The notes beneath the pieces are model-generated. The model searched no databases. It was not told where the DNA came from and saw only the letters and a list, made by a program, of their open reading frames with translations. Below, piece after piece: positions 43,679 to 52,689 of a DNA stretch of 64,000 bases; the stretch's first letter is position 1; each line of letters starts with the position of its first letter. A program made the translations under genes and the position numbers. Origin of the DNA: Dryocola sp036489025 (GTDB lineage Bacteria > Pseudomonadota > Gammaproteobacteria > Enterobacterales > Enterobacteriaceae); assembly GCA_036489025.1 (NCBI GenBank), contig DASXGN010000031.1, positions 56,846-120,845 of the forward strand, given 5' to 3'.

Positions 43679-44830
43679 TTAAGGCTCCAGCCTCTGGGGC
43701 TGCATAGCCTGGCCGCCAATAAGCCGTTTCCCAAGCGCGATGCCCGGTTTTTCTACCCTGTGATAAAGCCCGTAAGCAATCAGATAGGTCACCGGCAGGC
43801 AGATACCCGTCACGGTGATAAAGCGCACCGCTGAGGGCAAATGGCTAAAGGCTGTGGCATGCACCAGCAGGCCCGTGACGGGGATAACAATCATCAGATG
43901 CAGCAAATACACCGAATACGAAACGTCCCCAAAGAACAGGCTGACCGGCCGCGTCAGCAGTCGCCGAGGATAGTCAACCAGCCGCGTGATGCGCGTTGCT
44001 TTTTCAGGCTGCCAGAGCAGGCCCGTCATGCCGACAATCAGCAGACACTCTACGATCAGGCGCAAATGGTTTTCGGCGATACGCATTTGCCAGGCAACAA
44101 CCGGGGCGAGCAGGGCGAGGGCCAGATAGCGCGGCTGTTTATGGCGCACGGCCTGCGAAATCAGCATGCCGGCAATGAAAAACGGCAGCTTAATCAGGAT
44201 CATCGACGGCATCGGAAACGCAGAAAAATAATCGGGCAGCAGCCAGCGGGCGGCAAGGCAAAAGACCATCAGCATGAGCGAGGAAATCGCAAAGCCAAAG
44301 CGCATAACTAGCAGCATGATCGGCGGGAAGAGCAGGTAATACTGCATTTCCAGACCGATGCTCCAGTCGGGCAGCACGGTACGGTAAGAATACTCAGGAA
44401 TGAGGCCAAAAACGAAAGTCAGATGGCTGGCAATATTTATCAGTGAATGGTCGGCGTAACGGCTGGTGAGCGTGGCGGTTGAAGGCCAGGCTGCGGCGAT
44501 AAAATGACGCATTTCACCAAACCATGCGCCAAATACGAGGGCGAAAATGAGCAGTAAATAGTAGAGCGGAGCGATTCTGAAAAAACGCCTGAGCCAAAAT
44601 ATTCGCCAGGTATTCACGCTATTCCACGGCTCTTTTTCCTGCCGGTCCTGATAATTTTTCGCCATTAAATAGCCGGACAATAAGATAAACAGATCGACCC
44701 CCGTGCCGGGATCGGAGAGCAGAGGAATCTGGCAGTGAGTTAACAGACAGATATGCCCGAGCAGCACCCAAAGCGAGGCAAACCCGCGCAGTCCCTCAAG
44801 CTCCGGCGTCCAGTTCTTACTTTGCACCAT
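43679..44830 (-). CDS. Acyltransferase family 3 membrane protein
   Basis: 383-residue polytopic protein of the OafA/YrhL/NodX O-acyltransferase family. The N-terminal R-x10-H motif (Arg15 to His26 in LRGFASLWVLLGH), GVDLFILLSGYLMA and WLRRFFRIAPLYYLLL are family marks; about ten membrane segments. ATG 44830 (MVQSKNWTPELEGLRG) is preferred; the upstream open extension is poor protein. Such enzymes O-acetylate cell-surface sugars, such as LPS, capsule or peptidoglycan; the substrate is unknown. It separates sbcB from dacD, which are neighbours in E. coli, so it is an insertion or a lineage-specific gene. Confidence 0.82.
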   Translation of the reverse strand: MVQSKNWTPELEGLRGFASLWVLLGHICLLTHCQIPLLSDPGTGVDLFILLSGYLMAKNYQDRQEKEPWNSVNTWRIFWLRRFFRIAPLYYLLLIFALVFGAWFGEMRHFIAAAWPSTATLTSRYADHSLINIASHLTFVFGLIPEYSYRTVLPDWSIGLEMQYYLLFPPIMLLVMRFGFAISSLMLMVFCLAARWLLPDYFSAFPMPSMILIKLPFFIAGMLISQAVRHKQPRYLALALLAPVVAWQMRIAENHLRLIVECLLIVGMTGLLWQPEKATRITRLVDYPRRLLTRPVSLFFGDVSYSVYLLHLMIVIPVTGLLVHATAFSHLPSAVRFITVTGICLPVTYLIAYGLYHRVEKPGIALGKRLIGGQAMQPQRLEP

Positions 44831-45081
44831 GCTGGTACCCTTAGAATAAAAATTACCCAAAAGCGCAAGATATAAATCCACTTTGAGTCTGGCAATAAGA
44901 GGACGAGAGGGAAAATTGAATATCAGATAATACGGAGGAGGCGTGGTGGAAATAGCGCAAAATAATCTGGTTAAAATGCGCGGGAAATAGAATATGTCAT
45001 ATTTTCTTGCAATTTTGCCGCGCAAAAATGAATAAATTGCCGTAAAACGTGCCGCTCAAATAAGTTTCTGAGGATATCCCG

Positions 45082-46248
45082 TTGAAAACCCGCCTGTTAC
45101 TCGCACTGAGCTTTCTCACAGTGTCTGTTCATTCTGCCTTCGCTGATAACACTTTTGCCGCCGGGCCGCAGCCGCCGCAAATTCAGGCAGGATCGTGGGT
45201 CTTAATGGATTACACCACCGGGCAAATTCTGACGGCACAGAATGAACACGTGCAGCGCAACCCGGCCAGCCTGACTAAATTAATGACCGGCTACGTTGTC
45301 GATCGCGCCATCGACAGCCAGCGCATTAGCGCCGATGACATCGTTACCGTAGGCAAAGATGCCTGGGCAAAGGGCAATCCCGTATTTAACGGCTCGTCGC
45401 TGATGTTTTTAAAGCCCGGCGATCGCCTGACGGTGCGCGATCTGAGCCGCGGCCTGATTATCGATTCCGGCAATGATGCCTGCGTGGCGCTGGCCGATTA
45501 CGTCGCGGGCGGCGAGCCGCAGTTCGTGGCGATGATGAACAAATACGTCGCCAAACTTGGCCTGCGCGACACCCATTTCGAAACGGTCCACGGCCTTGAC
45601 GCGCCGGGCCAGCACAGCTCGGCCTACGATTTAGCCGTCCTGTCGCGGGCTATCATCCACGGTGAGCCAGAGTTCTACCACATGTACAGCGAGCGCAGCC
45701 TGACGTGGAACGGCATCACGCAGCAAAACCGCAACGGCCTGCTGTGGGATAAAAACCTCAACGTCGACGGGCTGAAAACGGGCCATACCTCCGGCGCGGG
45801 CTTCAACCTGATTGCCTCAAGCGTGGAAGGGAAGCGCCGTTTGATAGCCGTTGTCATGGGTGCGGACAGCCCGAAAGGGCGTGAAGAACAGGCTCGCAAA
45901 CTATTGCACTGGGGTCAGCAAAACTTCGACACCGTGCAAATTCTGCATAAGGGCAAAAAAATTGGCTCTGAGCACATCTGGTATGGCGATACGGACAGCT
46001 TTGACGTCGGCACAAACCAGGATGTCTATATGGCGCTGCCAAAAACAGAAGTGCCTAATATTAAAGCGAAATACGTGCTCGAGCGCCAGGACTTGGAAGC
46101 TCCGCTGGCGGCAAACCAGCGCGTGGGTGAAATCGAACTCTTCGACCGCGATAAGCTCATTGCCCACTGGCCGCTGGTCGCCCTTAGCGAAGTGAAAAAG
46201 GGCGGCATGTGGTCTCGCTTCAGCGATTACCTGCATCGCAAACTCTGA
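45082..46248 (+). CDS. dacD: D-alanyl-D-alanine carboxypeptidase DacD (PBP6b)
   Basis: Removes the terminal D-Ala of peptidoglycan pentapeptides in the periplasm. 388 residues: signal peptide 1-21 (ends HSAFA), SxxK with Ser63 and Lys66 (ASLTKLMTG), SGN at 129-131, KTG at 232-234, and a C-terminal amphipathic membrane anchor (MWSRFSDYLHRKL). The start is TTG 45082, with GAGGAT upstream, as I recall for E. coli dacD. It is divergent from the acyltransferase gene across 251 bp. Confidence 0.95.
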   Translation: MKTRLLLALSFLTVSVHSAFADNTFAAGPQPPQIQAGSWVLMDYTTGQILTAQNEHVQRNPASLTKLMTGYVVDRAIDSQRISADDIVTVGKDAWAKGNPVFNGSSLMFLKPGDRLTVRDLSRGLIIDSGNDACVALADYVAGGEPQFVAMMNKYVAKLGLRDTHFETVHGLDAPGQHSSAYDLAVLSRAIIHGEPEFYHMYSERSLTWNGITQQNRNGLLWDKNLNVDGLKTGHTSGAGFNLIASSVEGKRRLIAVVMGADSPKGREEQARKLLHWGQQNFDTVQILHKGKKIGSEHIWYGDTDSFDVGTNQDVYMALPKTEVPNIKAKYVLERQDLEAPLAANQRVGEIELFDRDKLIAHWPLVALSEVKKGGMWSRFSDYLHRKL

Positions 46249-46266
46249 ATTCCCCTGAGAAGGAAT

Positions 46267-46300
46267 AACGGGAGGGGAGCGATCCTCTCCCGTTTTTTTT
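46267..46300 (+). terminator. Terminator after dacD
   Basis: ACGGGAG (46268-46274) and CTCCCGT (46287-46293) with further pairing inside, followed by a run of eight T. It lies 19 nt after the stop. Confidence 0.9.
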
Positions 46301-46376
46301 GCCTACACTAAAAGTCGATCCTGCTCGCATATTAATCATTCGGTCCTCATGAGATCTGTCTCGTCGTATATTTATA

Positions 46377-46392
46377 GTGTATGAATGTACAG
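46377..46392 (+). promoter_or_regulatory. LexA (SOS) box upstream of sbmC
   Basis: GTGTATGAATGTACAG matches the LexA consensus CTGT-N8-ACAG except the first base. It lies 26 bp before the sbmC start. sbmC is an SOS gene in E. coli. Confidence 0.8.
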
Positions 46393-46417
46393 TATATTAA
46401 CCCAGTCAGGAGGATAC

Positions 46418-46888
46418 ATGGAATTCACAATTCAGCAGGTTCCCGCACGTAAAGTTGCCGGTTTCCATATGGTTGGCCCATGGGAGCAGACGGTGCATCA
46501 AGGCTTTGAACAGCTGGCTCTGTGGGTGAAAACCCAGCGGATAAACGCGAGCGAGTGGCTGGCGGTGTATTACGACAACCCGGACGAAGTCCCCGCAGAA
46601 AAATTACGCTGCGACACGGTTATTAGCGTGCCGGAAGACTTTGTCATCCCGGAAAACAGCGAGGGCGTCATCATCACCCGTATTGAAGCGGGTCAATATG
46701 CCGTGGCCCGCGCCCGCGTGGAAGACAACGATTTCGCTAAGCCCTGGAATCTTTTCTTTGACGTTCTGATGGCGGACGAAAGTTGCCGGTTAACCGGCAG
46801 GCCCTGCTTTGAACACTACCTGAACGACGGCTCAGAAAGCGGCGTCTGGGAAATCGACATGTATATTTCGGTTGCCGGTACGCGTTAA
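46418..46888 (+). CDS. sbmC: DNA gyrase inhibitor SbmC (GyrI)
   Basis: 156-residue protein of the GyrI-like/SOUL fold that binds DNA gyrase and protects against microcin B17 and related gyrase poisons in E. coli. VAGFHMVGPWEQTVHQGFEQL, VYYDNPDEVPAEKLRCDT, PENSEGVI and GQYAVARARV follow E. coli SbmC. ATG 46418 is chosen for the CAGGAGG seven bases upstream; an earlier in-frame ATG would cross the LexA box. Expression is expected to be SOS-inducible. Confidence 0.94.
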   Translation: MEFTIQQVPARKVAGFHMVGPWEQTVHQGFEQLALWVKTQRINASEWLAVYYDNPDEVPAEKLRCDTVISVPEDFVIPENSEGVIITRIEAGQYAVARARVEDNDFAKPWNLFFDVLMADESCRLTGRPCFEHYLNDGSESGVWEIDMYISVAGTR

Positions 46889-47018
46889 TAACAATCCTGA
46901 AAATTGCAATGCCTAAATCATCATCGGGGTTGATCTATACCAAACACCTGGAAGCCCCGGCTTTCGGGTGTTGGCAATAAGTCTGTTACAATCGCGCTTT
47001 TGATTTCAGGAGACGGGT

Positions 47019-48077
47019 GTGCGCCCCGATAAATCACTCAGCCCCTTAGAAATGCGTGTCTACAGGCACTATCGCACGGTTCACGGCATCCGTATCGCGC
47101 TGGCGTTTATTCTGACGTTTATCCTGATTCGCGTGCTGAACGTGCCGGAAGGGACATGGCCGCTGATAACCCTCGTGGTGGTGATGGGGCCCATTTCCTT
47201 CTGGGGCAACGTTGTGCCGCGCGCCTTCGAGCGAATCGGCGGCACAATATTCGGCGCAGCCCTCGGCCTAATTGCCCTCAAGCTTGAACTTTATTCGCTT
47301 CCACTGATGCTTATCTGGTGCGCTATCGCTATGTTTTTATGCGGCTTCCTGGCGCTCGGCAAGCGGCCCTATCAGGCCCTATTGATTGGCATCACGCTCT
47401 CCGTCGTCGTGGGCGCTCCCGCAGGCGATATGGAAACCGCGCTGTGGCGCAGCGGAGACGTTATTTTTGGCTCCCTGCTGGCGATGCTGTTTACCAGCAT
47501 TTATCCGCAGCGGGCGTTTATCCACTGGCGTATTCAGATGGCGAACTTCGTGACGTCGTTTGGGCGCATTTACAACGCGGGCTTTTCGCCTAACCTGCTG
47601 GAGCGTCCGCGCCTGGAAAAGCCGCTGCACACGATCCTTAACGACGTGGTTAAAATGCGCGCGCTAATCGGGCCGGGCAGCAAAGAAACGCACATCCAGA
47701 AATCGATTTTTGAAGGTATCCAGAAGGTCAGCCGCAACATGGTTTGCACGCTTGAGCTGCAAATCAACGCCTACTGGGCCTCGCGAGCCAGCCACTTTCT
47801 GATGATTAACGCCCGTACGCTGCGCGATACGCAGCAGATGACGCAAAAAACGTTAAGCACCATCGCGCTGGCCTTGCAGGAGGGCAATCCGTCCCCCATT
47901 ACGGCCAATACGGAAAAGCTTAACGAAATCGTCAGCGAACTGCGCCAGCTGATGAACGAAGGGCAGGGCAGCGCGCTGCAGGAAACCCCCATCCACGGCT
48001 ACGTTTGGTTAAGCGTGGAGCTGGCCCGCCAGCTGGAACTTCTCTCGCAGCTTATCTGCCGCGCGCTGCGCAAGTAG
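47019..48077 (+). CDS. yeeA: Inner membrane protein YeeA (FUSC family)
   Basis: 352-residue member of the FUSC/aromatic acid exporter-like family. Six hydrophobic segments lie in the N-terminal half (ALAFILTFILIRVL to GSLLAMLFTSI), then a cytoplasmic helical domain. MGPISFWGNVVPRAFERIGGT and GKRPYQALLIGITL are nearly identical to E. coli YeeA. The start is GTG 47019 (MRPDKSLS) with AGGAGA upstream. Function unknown; a transport role is inferred from the family. Confidence 0.92.
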   Translation: MRPDKSLSPLEMRVYRHYRTVHGIRIALAFILTFILIRVLNVPEGTWPLITLVVVMGPISFWGNVVPRAFERIGGTIFGAALGLIALKLELYSLPLMLIWCAIAMFLCGFLALGKRPYQALLIGITLSVVVGAPAGDMETALWRSGDVIFGSLLAMLFTSIYPQRAFIHWRIQMANFVTSFGRIYNAGFSPNLLERPRLEKPLHTILNDVVKMRALIGPGSKETHIQKSIFEGIQKVSRNMVCTLELQINAYWASRASHFLMINARTLRDTQQMTQKTLSTIALALQEGNPSPITANTEKLNEIVSELRQLMNEGQGSALQETPIHGYVWLSVELARQLELLSQLICRALRK

Positions 48078-48159
48078 TGCGTCAGAGCCCAGCTTTGACA
48101 TTGCTGGTTTCGATTCAGCAGTATTTGAGGGTAAGATAGGGCAAGCGACTGAGAAAACA

Positions 48160-48188
48160 TTGTCAACGGCCCGCAGTACCTTTATGGT
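48160..48188 (+). promoter_or_regulatory. Candidate sigma-70 promoter of yeeX
   Basis: -35 TTGTCA (48160-48165) and -10 TATGGT (48183-48188) with a 17-bp spacer, 57 bp before the yeeX start. Confidence 0.6.
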
Positions 48189-48245
48189 ACGCCTTATGGC
48201 AGTTGTCTTAACGAATCCGAGTATGAATTTAGCAGGGGTGTAAAA

Positions 48246-48566
48246 ATGGAAAATACTAAGCCTTCTTTCCAGGACGTTCTGGAGTTTGTGCGTTTGTTCC
48301 GTCGTAAGAACAAGCTGCAGCGTGAAATCCAGGACGTAGAGAAAAAGATCCGTGACAACTCAAAACGCGTTCTGCTGCTCGACAACCTGAGCGACTACAT
48401 TAAGCCGGGTATGAGCATTGAAGCGATCCAGGGCATCATCGCCAGCATGAAAACCGACTATGAAGACCGCGTTGATGACTACATCATCAAAAACGCCGAG
48501 CTGTCTAAAGAACGTCGTGATATTTCCAAAAAGCTTAAAGCGATGGGTGAACTAAAGCCTGAGTAA
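48246..48566 (+). CDS. yeeX: DUF496 protein YeeX
   Basis: 106-residue, highly charged helical protein of the DUF496 family; matches E. coli YeeX. It is almost entirely heptad-like, with Lys/Arg/Glu-rich coiled-coil character (FRRKNKLQREIQDVEKKIRDN). SD AGGGG lies upstream. No function is established. Its terminator follows at 48589. Confidence 0.94.
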   Translation: MENTKPSFQDVLEFVRLFRRKNKLQREIQDVEKKIRDNSKRVLLLDNLSDYIKPGMSIEAIQGIIASMKTDYEDRVDDYIIKNAELSKERRDISKKLKAMGELKPE

Positions 48567-48588
48567 GCCTGAGCGAAAACCTTTCTTT

Positions 48589-48618
48589 AAAACCGCCTTT
48601 TTCTGGGCGGTTTTTTTA
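48589..48618. terminator. Terminator between yeeX and pduX
   Basis: AAAACCGCC (48589-48597) and GGCGGTTTT (48606-48614) with a T-run to 48617; A-richness on the left also allows use from the - strand after pduX. Confidence 0.88.
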
Positions 48619-48625
48619 TGGCTGA

Positions 48626-49486
48626 TTATCTGACGCCGCCCGCTATCAGGCTGAGTCTGTGCTGGTCGGGATAATAGCGGGCCGTTCCCATAGCCGTAAG
48701 CGCATGAATAATTTCTTCGGCATCGTGACAGCGGGTATCAAACAGCAGGCCTACAAGGCTGCCGCTGTGCGCCACGTTGACGCCGTATAAATCCAGCTTT
48801 TCCGCCAGCGCCAGCAGCTCGTTGAACATTGGCTTAGCCAGAATTTGCTGGCTGGCTATCGCGCTGATCGTAGCCGCTTCGCCAATCAGACGGCTCTCCT
48901 GTTTTGCGCAGCCCTGCCGGAATAAATCCCATGCTGCTTCCAGCTGCGAAGCGTGGCCTTGCAGCGCCATTTGCCTGTCGAGACGGTGATAGTCAGCGGT
49001 GAGCAAAATATCCCGGCCTTCTAACAGCAGCATCTCGAGAGGGGGGAGCGGGCGACAGGCGATCTGAGAGGCCGCTCCCTGATGCTCAAAAAGCGTCGGC
49101 AGGCGAAACACCGTGCTGTCGGTTGGCTCCAGCCGCGTGCAAAGGGTGGCCAGGGTGATTTCATCCAGGGATTCACCCAATTGGCGCGCGGTGGCAACGG
49201 CAGTCGCGGCGATATCTGCGGTGCTGCTCGCAAAACCTTTCCCCACGGGAATAGTTGAGTGAAAATCGATGCGCAGGGTACGGGCGGCATCTGGCGAATG
49301 ACCAAAGTGCGTGACCACTTTTTGCAGCATGCGGCGCATCAGCGGGCGCTCCCTGCCGGGCGTTGCCTGTTCGCTCACTTCAACGGTGCTGAACCAGTCG
49401 ACAGGGCAGGAAACCAGCTTTTCACCGCCCGCAATCCAGCCCTGAATCAGTTCGCCGCCGGAGGCGGGGCACTTTGCTTCAGCCAT
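48626..49486 (-). CDS. pduX: L-threonine kinase PduX
   Basis: GHMP-family kinase of 286 residues that makes L-threonine-3-phosphate, the precursor of the aminopropanol phosphate linker of cobalamin. CPASGGELIQGWI near the N-terminus, the ATP loop PVGKGFASSTADIAATA (about 82-98) and GVNVAHSGSLVGLLFD near the C-terminus are the three GHMP motifs. In Salmonella pduX ends the pdu operon; here it stands beside, and divergent from, cbiB, whose product uses the linker. SD GGAGA precedes ATG 49486. Confidence 0.9.
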   Translation of the reverse strand: MAEAKCPASGGELIQGWIAGGEKLVSCPVDWFSTVEVSEQATPGRERPLMRRMLQKVVTHFGHSPDAARTLRIDFHSTIPVGKGFASSTADIAATAVATARQLGESLDEITLATLCTRLEPTDSTVFRLPTLFEHQGAASQIACRPLPPLEMLLLEGRDILLTADYHRLDRQMALQGHASQLEAAWDLFRQGCAKQESRLIGEAATISAIASQQILAKPMFNELLALAEKLDLYGVNVAHSGSLVGLLFDTRCHDAEEIIHALTAMGTARYYPDQHRLSLIAGGVR

Positions 49487-49666
49487 GCTGCCGGTCTCCT
49501 TTCATTAACCGTTTCGTTCTTTTAAGCAAGGGGCGGGATAATACCATGTCGGCCAGCGGCGCGAGGCTGCGAAATCGTGGAATAACTTGTTATAGTGCAA
49601 CACTTTTCCCGGCGTCGGTTTTACACTGTGCGCGAACTAAATTTGAATCCTGGCGAGGAGTAAGCG

Positions 49667-50626
49667 TTGACGTTACTGGCATGGGCGCTGGCCAGCCTGC
49701 TGGACTACAGGCTGGGCGACCCGCACAGCTGGCCACATCCGGTACGCTGGATTGGCAATCTGATTTCCTTCGCGCAGCGCATCGTCCGCCAAAGCTGCAA
49801 AAGCGACCGGAGCCTGCGCATCGGCGGCGGCCTGATGTGGCTGCTGGTGGTTGGCTTAACCTGGCTAATGAGCTGGGGCGTGCTGCGTCTGGCCTGTGCC
49901 GTGAATCCCTGGCTGGGCTGGATCGTTGAAGTGTGGATGATTTACACCCTGCTGGCCGCGCGCAGCCTGAGCGATGCTGGCATGGCGGTTTATCGGGCTC
50001 TGCAAGAAGGGACGCTGGCGCAAAGCCGGGAGAAACTTTCATGGATTGTGGGCCGCGACACTTCTCAGCTTGAGCGCCCGCAAATCACCCGCGCGGTGGT
50101 GGAAACCGTGGCGGAAAACACCGTCGATGGCGTAATAGCGCCGCTATTTTTTCTTATGCTGGGCGGCGCTCCGCTGGCGATGGCCTACAAAGCCGTCAAC
50201 ACGCTGGACTCAATGGTGGGCTACAAAAACGAAAAATTCCGCGCGATTGGCTTTGTGTCCGCCCGGCTTGATGACGTGGCGAACTTCATACCCGCTCGCC
50301 TGAGCTGGTTGCTGCTGAGCCTCGCCGCCGGACTGCTGAAAATGGATTTTCGCCGCGCCCTGCGCCTCGGCTGGCGGGATCGCTACCAGCACAGCAGCCC
50401 AAACTGCGCCTGGTCTGAGGCGTCGGTGGCCGGGGCTTTAGGCGTTCGGCTGGGTGGCCCCAACGTCTATTTTGGCGAACGGGTTGAGAAACCGTGGCTT
50501 GGCGATGCGCAGCGTGAAATAGAAGTCGAAGATGTTCCTCGCACAATACATTTGATGATGCTGGCTTCCGGGCTGGCGTTGCTGTTATTTGCTCTGCTGC
50601 GCTGGTGGGTTTATGGCGCGGCATAA
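49667..50626 (+). CDS. cbiB: Adenosylcobinamide-phosphate synthase CbiB
   Basis: Inner-membrane enzyme that joins adenosylcobyric acid to the aminopropanol (phosphate) arm. 319 residues with several membrane segments; GDPHSWPHPVRWIGNLI, KLSWIVGRDTSQL, VAENTVDGVIAPLFF, NTLDSMVGYKNEK and HSSPNCAWSEA are near identical to Salmonella CbiB. The start is TTG 49667 with GAGGAG upstream. First gene of the cobalamin unit; the 180-bp gap to pduX holds the divergent promoters. I see no B12-box in it. Confidence 0.95.
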   Translation: MTLLAWALASLLDYRLGDPHSWPHPVRWIGNLISFAQRIVRQSCKSDRSLRIGGGLMWLLVVGLTWLMSWGVLRLACAVNPWLGWIVEVWMIYTLLAARSLSDAGMAVYRALQEGTLAQSREKLSWIVGRDTSQLERPQITRAVVETVAENTVDGVIAPLFFLMLGGAPLAMAYKAVNTLDSMVGYKNEKFRAIGFVSARLDDVANFIPARLSWLLLSLAAGLLKMDFRRALRLGWRDRYQHSSPNCAWSEASVAGALGVRLGGPNVYFGERVEKPWLGDAQREIEVEDVPRTIHLMMLASGLALLLFALLRWWVYGAA

Positions 50627-50644
50627 AGATTTTGGGGAGGTCAG

Positions 50645-52156
50645 ATGAGCCTTGCAGTCATGATTCAGGGCACCGCCTCGGACGTTGGGAAAAGCGTGCT
50701 GGCCGCTGGCCTGTGCCGAATATTTGCCGAGGACGGGCTGAAAACCGCGCCGTTCAAATCACAGAACATGGCGCTAAATTCGGGCATCACGCCGGATGGC
50801 AAAGAGATGGGCCGGGCGCAGATATTCCAGGCGGAAGCCGCGGGAATTGCCCCGGATGTGCGCATGAATCCGGTGCTCCTCAAGCCCACCAGCGACTGTA
50901 AAGCGCAGGTGGTGCTGATGGGAAAAGTGGCCACTAATATGGATGCGGTCACCTACCACAACTACAAGCCGCAGCTGCGCAGCCAGATTCAGGCCGTTTA
51001 CCGCAGCCTGGCCGCCGAACATGCAGTGATGGTGCTGGAAGGGGCGGGCAGCCCGGCGGAAATCAACCTTCGCGATCGGGATATCGTCAACATGGGCATG
51101 GCGGAGCTGGCTGAATGTCCGGTTATCCTCGTCGCCGACATTGACCGCGGCGGCGTTTTTGCCGCCATTTACGGCACCCTCGCCCTGCTGCTGGAGCACG
51201 AAAAGTGGCGCGTGAAGGGCGTTATTATCAACAAATTTCGCGGTGACAAAGCGCTGCTCTATTCCGGCATCGAACAAATTGAAGCGCTCACCCAGGTGCC
51301 GGTGCTCGGCGTGATGCCGTGGCTGAACGTCGATCTTGAAGACGAAGACAGCGTGGTGCTGCAACGCGGGAAGTATGACGAAGTCACGGCTAAAGACGTG
51401 GATATTGCGGTTATCCAGCTGCCGTATATGTCGAACTTTACGGACTTCAACGCGCTCGCGGCACAGCCCGACGTGCGGCTTCGCTACGTCAGCCAGCCTC
51501 ATGAGCTTGGCGGCTGCGATCTCGCTATTATCCCCGGCAGCAAAAATACCCTCGGTGATTTGCGCTGGCTGCGTGAAAAGGGCTTTGATAAAGCGATTTT
51601 TGCCCATCGCGAAGCGGGCGGTGAGGTGCTGGGGATCTGCGGCGGCTATCAGATGCTGGGGAACCATATTTATGACGCGGTGGAGTCCGGGCTGGATGAA
51701 ATGCCGGGTCTTGGCCTGCTGGACGTGGTAACCCGTTTTGCCAGCGAGAAAACCACGACGCGCGTGGCCGGAGAAACCTTATCAGGGGCCTTCAGGCTGC
51801 AAGGTTACGAAATCCACATGGGGGAAACGGTGCGCGGCCCGAAGGTGAGCCCGTTTGCCCAATTAACCGAATGCAATATGCAGCCTTACGATAGCCTCGA
51901 TGGGGCCGTCAGCGAAGAGGGTAACGTGCGGGGAACCTACCTGCACGGCGTGTTTGATAACGGCGCGTTTACCCGCTCTTTGCTCAACGATCTGCGGATC
52001 CGTAAAGGGCTGAAGGCCTGGGAGGGCGAAGCGTTCGACTATCAGCGCCATAAACAACGGCAGTTCGACATCCTTGCCGCGGCGATGCGCGAGAACATTG
52101 ATATCGAGCGCATCTATCAGATCATGCGTGAGCATCAGGAGCCGTCATGCAGCTAA
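50645..52156 (+). CDS. cbiP: Adenosylcobyric acid synthase CbiP
   Basis: Amidates four side chains of adenosylcobyrinic acid a,c-diamide using glutamine and ATP. 503 residues: an N-terminal dethiobiotin-synthetase-like domain (MIQGTASDVGKSVLAAGLCR, QNMALNSG), a middle DIDRGGVFA, and a C-terminal class I glutaminase with the Cys in LGICGGYQMLG and His in YEIHMG and YLHGVFDN. SD GGGGAGG lies upstream. It overlaps cobU by 10 bp. Confidence 0.96.
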   Translation: MSLAVMIQGTASDVGKSVLAAGLCRIFAEDGLKTAPFKSQNMALNSGITPDGKEMGRAQIFQAEAAGIAPDVRMNPVLLKPTSDCKAQVVLMGKVATNMDAVTYHNYKPQLRSQIQAVYRSLAAEHAVMVLEGAGSPAEINLRDRDIVNMGMAELAECPVILVADIDRGGVFAAIYGTLALLLEHEKWRVKGVIINKFRGDKALLYSGIEQIEALTQVPVLGVMPWLNVDLEDEDSVVLQRGKYDEVTAKDVDIAVIQLPYMSNFTDFNALAAQPDVRLRYVSQPHELGGCDLAIIPGSKNTLGDLRWLREKGFDKAIFAHREAGGEVLGICGGYQMLGNHIYDAVESGLDEMPGLGLLDVVTRFASEKTTTRVAGETLSGAFRLQGYEIHMGETVRGPKVSPFAQLTECNMQPYDSLDGAVSEEGNVRGTYLHGVFDNGAFTRSLLNDLRIRKGLKAWEGEAFDYQRHKQRQFDILAAAMRENIDIERIYQIMREHQEPSCS

Positions 52157-52689
52157 TTACCGGCGGTGCGCGCAGCGGGAAAAGTCGCCATGCGGAGCAG
52201 CTGGTCTCCTCCAGCCCGCGCGTGCTGTATATCGCCACCTCGAAGATTTTCGACGAGGAAATGGCCGGACGTATCCAGCATCACCGGGATTCGCGGCCTG
52301 CGCACTGGCGCACCGTTGAACGACACCGTGATTTGCACGAGGTGATTGGTGCGGCCAACGACCCGCAGGAGGCCATCTTGCTGGAGTGCATCACCACGCT
52401 TATTACCAATCTTCTGTATGACGCAGCCGGTGAAATTCCGGAGGACGAATGGGATTTTGACGCGCTTGAACAGCACATCGATCGGCAGATTGAGGGGCTC
52501 CTGGCGGCCTGTAAGGCCTGTCCGTCGCCCGTTTATCTGGTGACCAACGAGGTCGGAATGGGCATCGTGCCGGAAAATCGTCTGGCGCGGCATTTCCGCG
52601 ACATCGCCGGGCGGGTTAACCAACGGCTGGCCGCCGAGGCGCAGAGCGTCTGGCTTGTCGTTTCAGGGATTGGAGTAAAAATTAAATGA
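52147..52689 (+). CDS. cobU: Adenosylcobinamide kinase / guanylyltransferase
   Basis: 180-residue bifunctional enzyme that phosphorylates adenosylcobinamide and adds GMP. The P-loop GGARSGKS (6-13) is intact, with HRDSRPAHWRTVE, ECITTLITNLLYD and TNEVGMGIVPENRLARHFRD. It overlaps cbiP (10 bp) and cobS (4 bp). Confidence 0.97.
   Translation: MQLITGGARSGKSRHAEQLVSSSPRVLYIATSKIFDEEMAGRIQHHRDSRPAHWRTVERHRDLHEVIGAANDPQEAILLECITTLITNLLYDAAGEIPEDEWDFDALEQHIDRQIEGLLAACKACPSPVYLVTNEVGMGIVPENRLARHFRDIAGRVNQRLAAEAQSVWLVVSGIGVKIK

Noticed and set aside
43615..43734. A 40-residue N-terminal extension of sbcB
   Set aside because: It runs into the end of the acyltransferase gene on the same strand, and E. 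coli ExoI begins close to the chosen Met.
46941..46974. Hairpin after sbmC (AACACC...GGTGTT) as a terminator
   Set aside because: No T-run follows and the stem has bulges; too weak to call.
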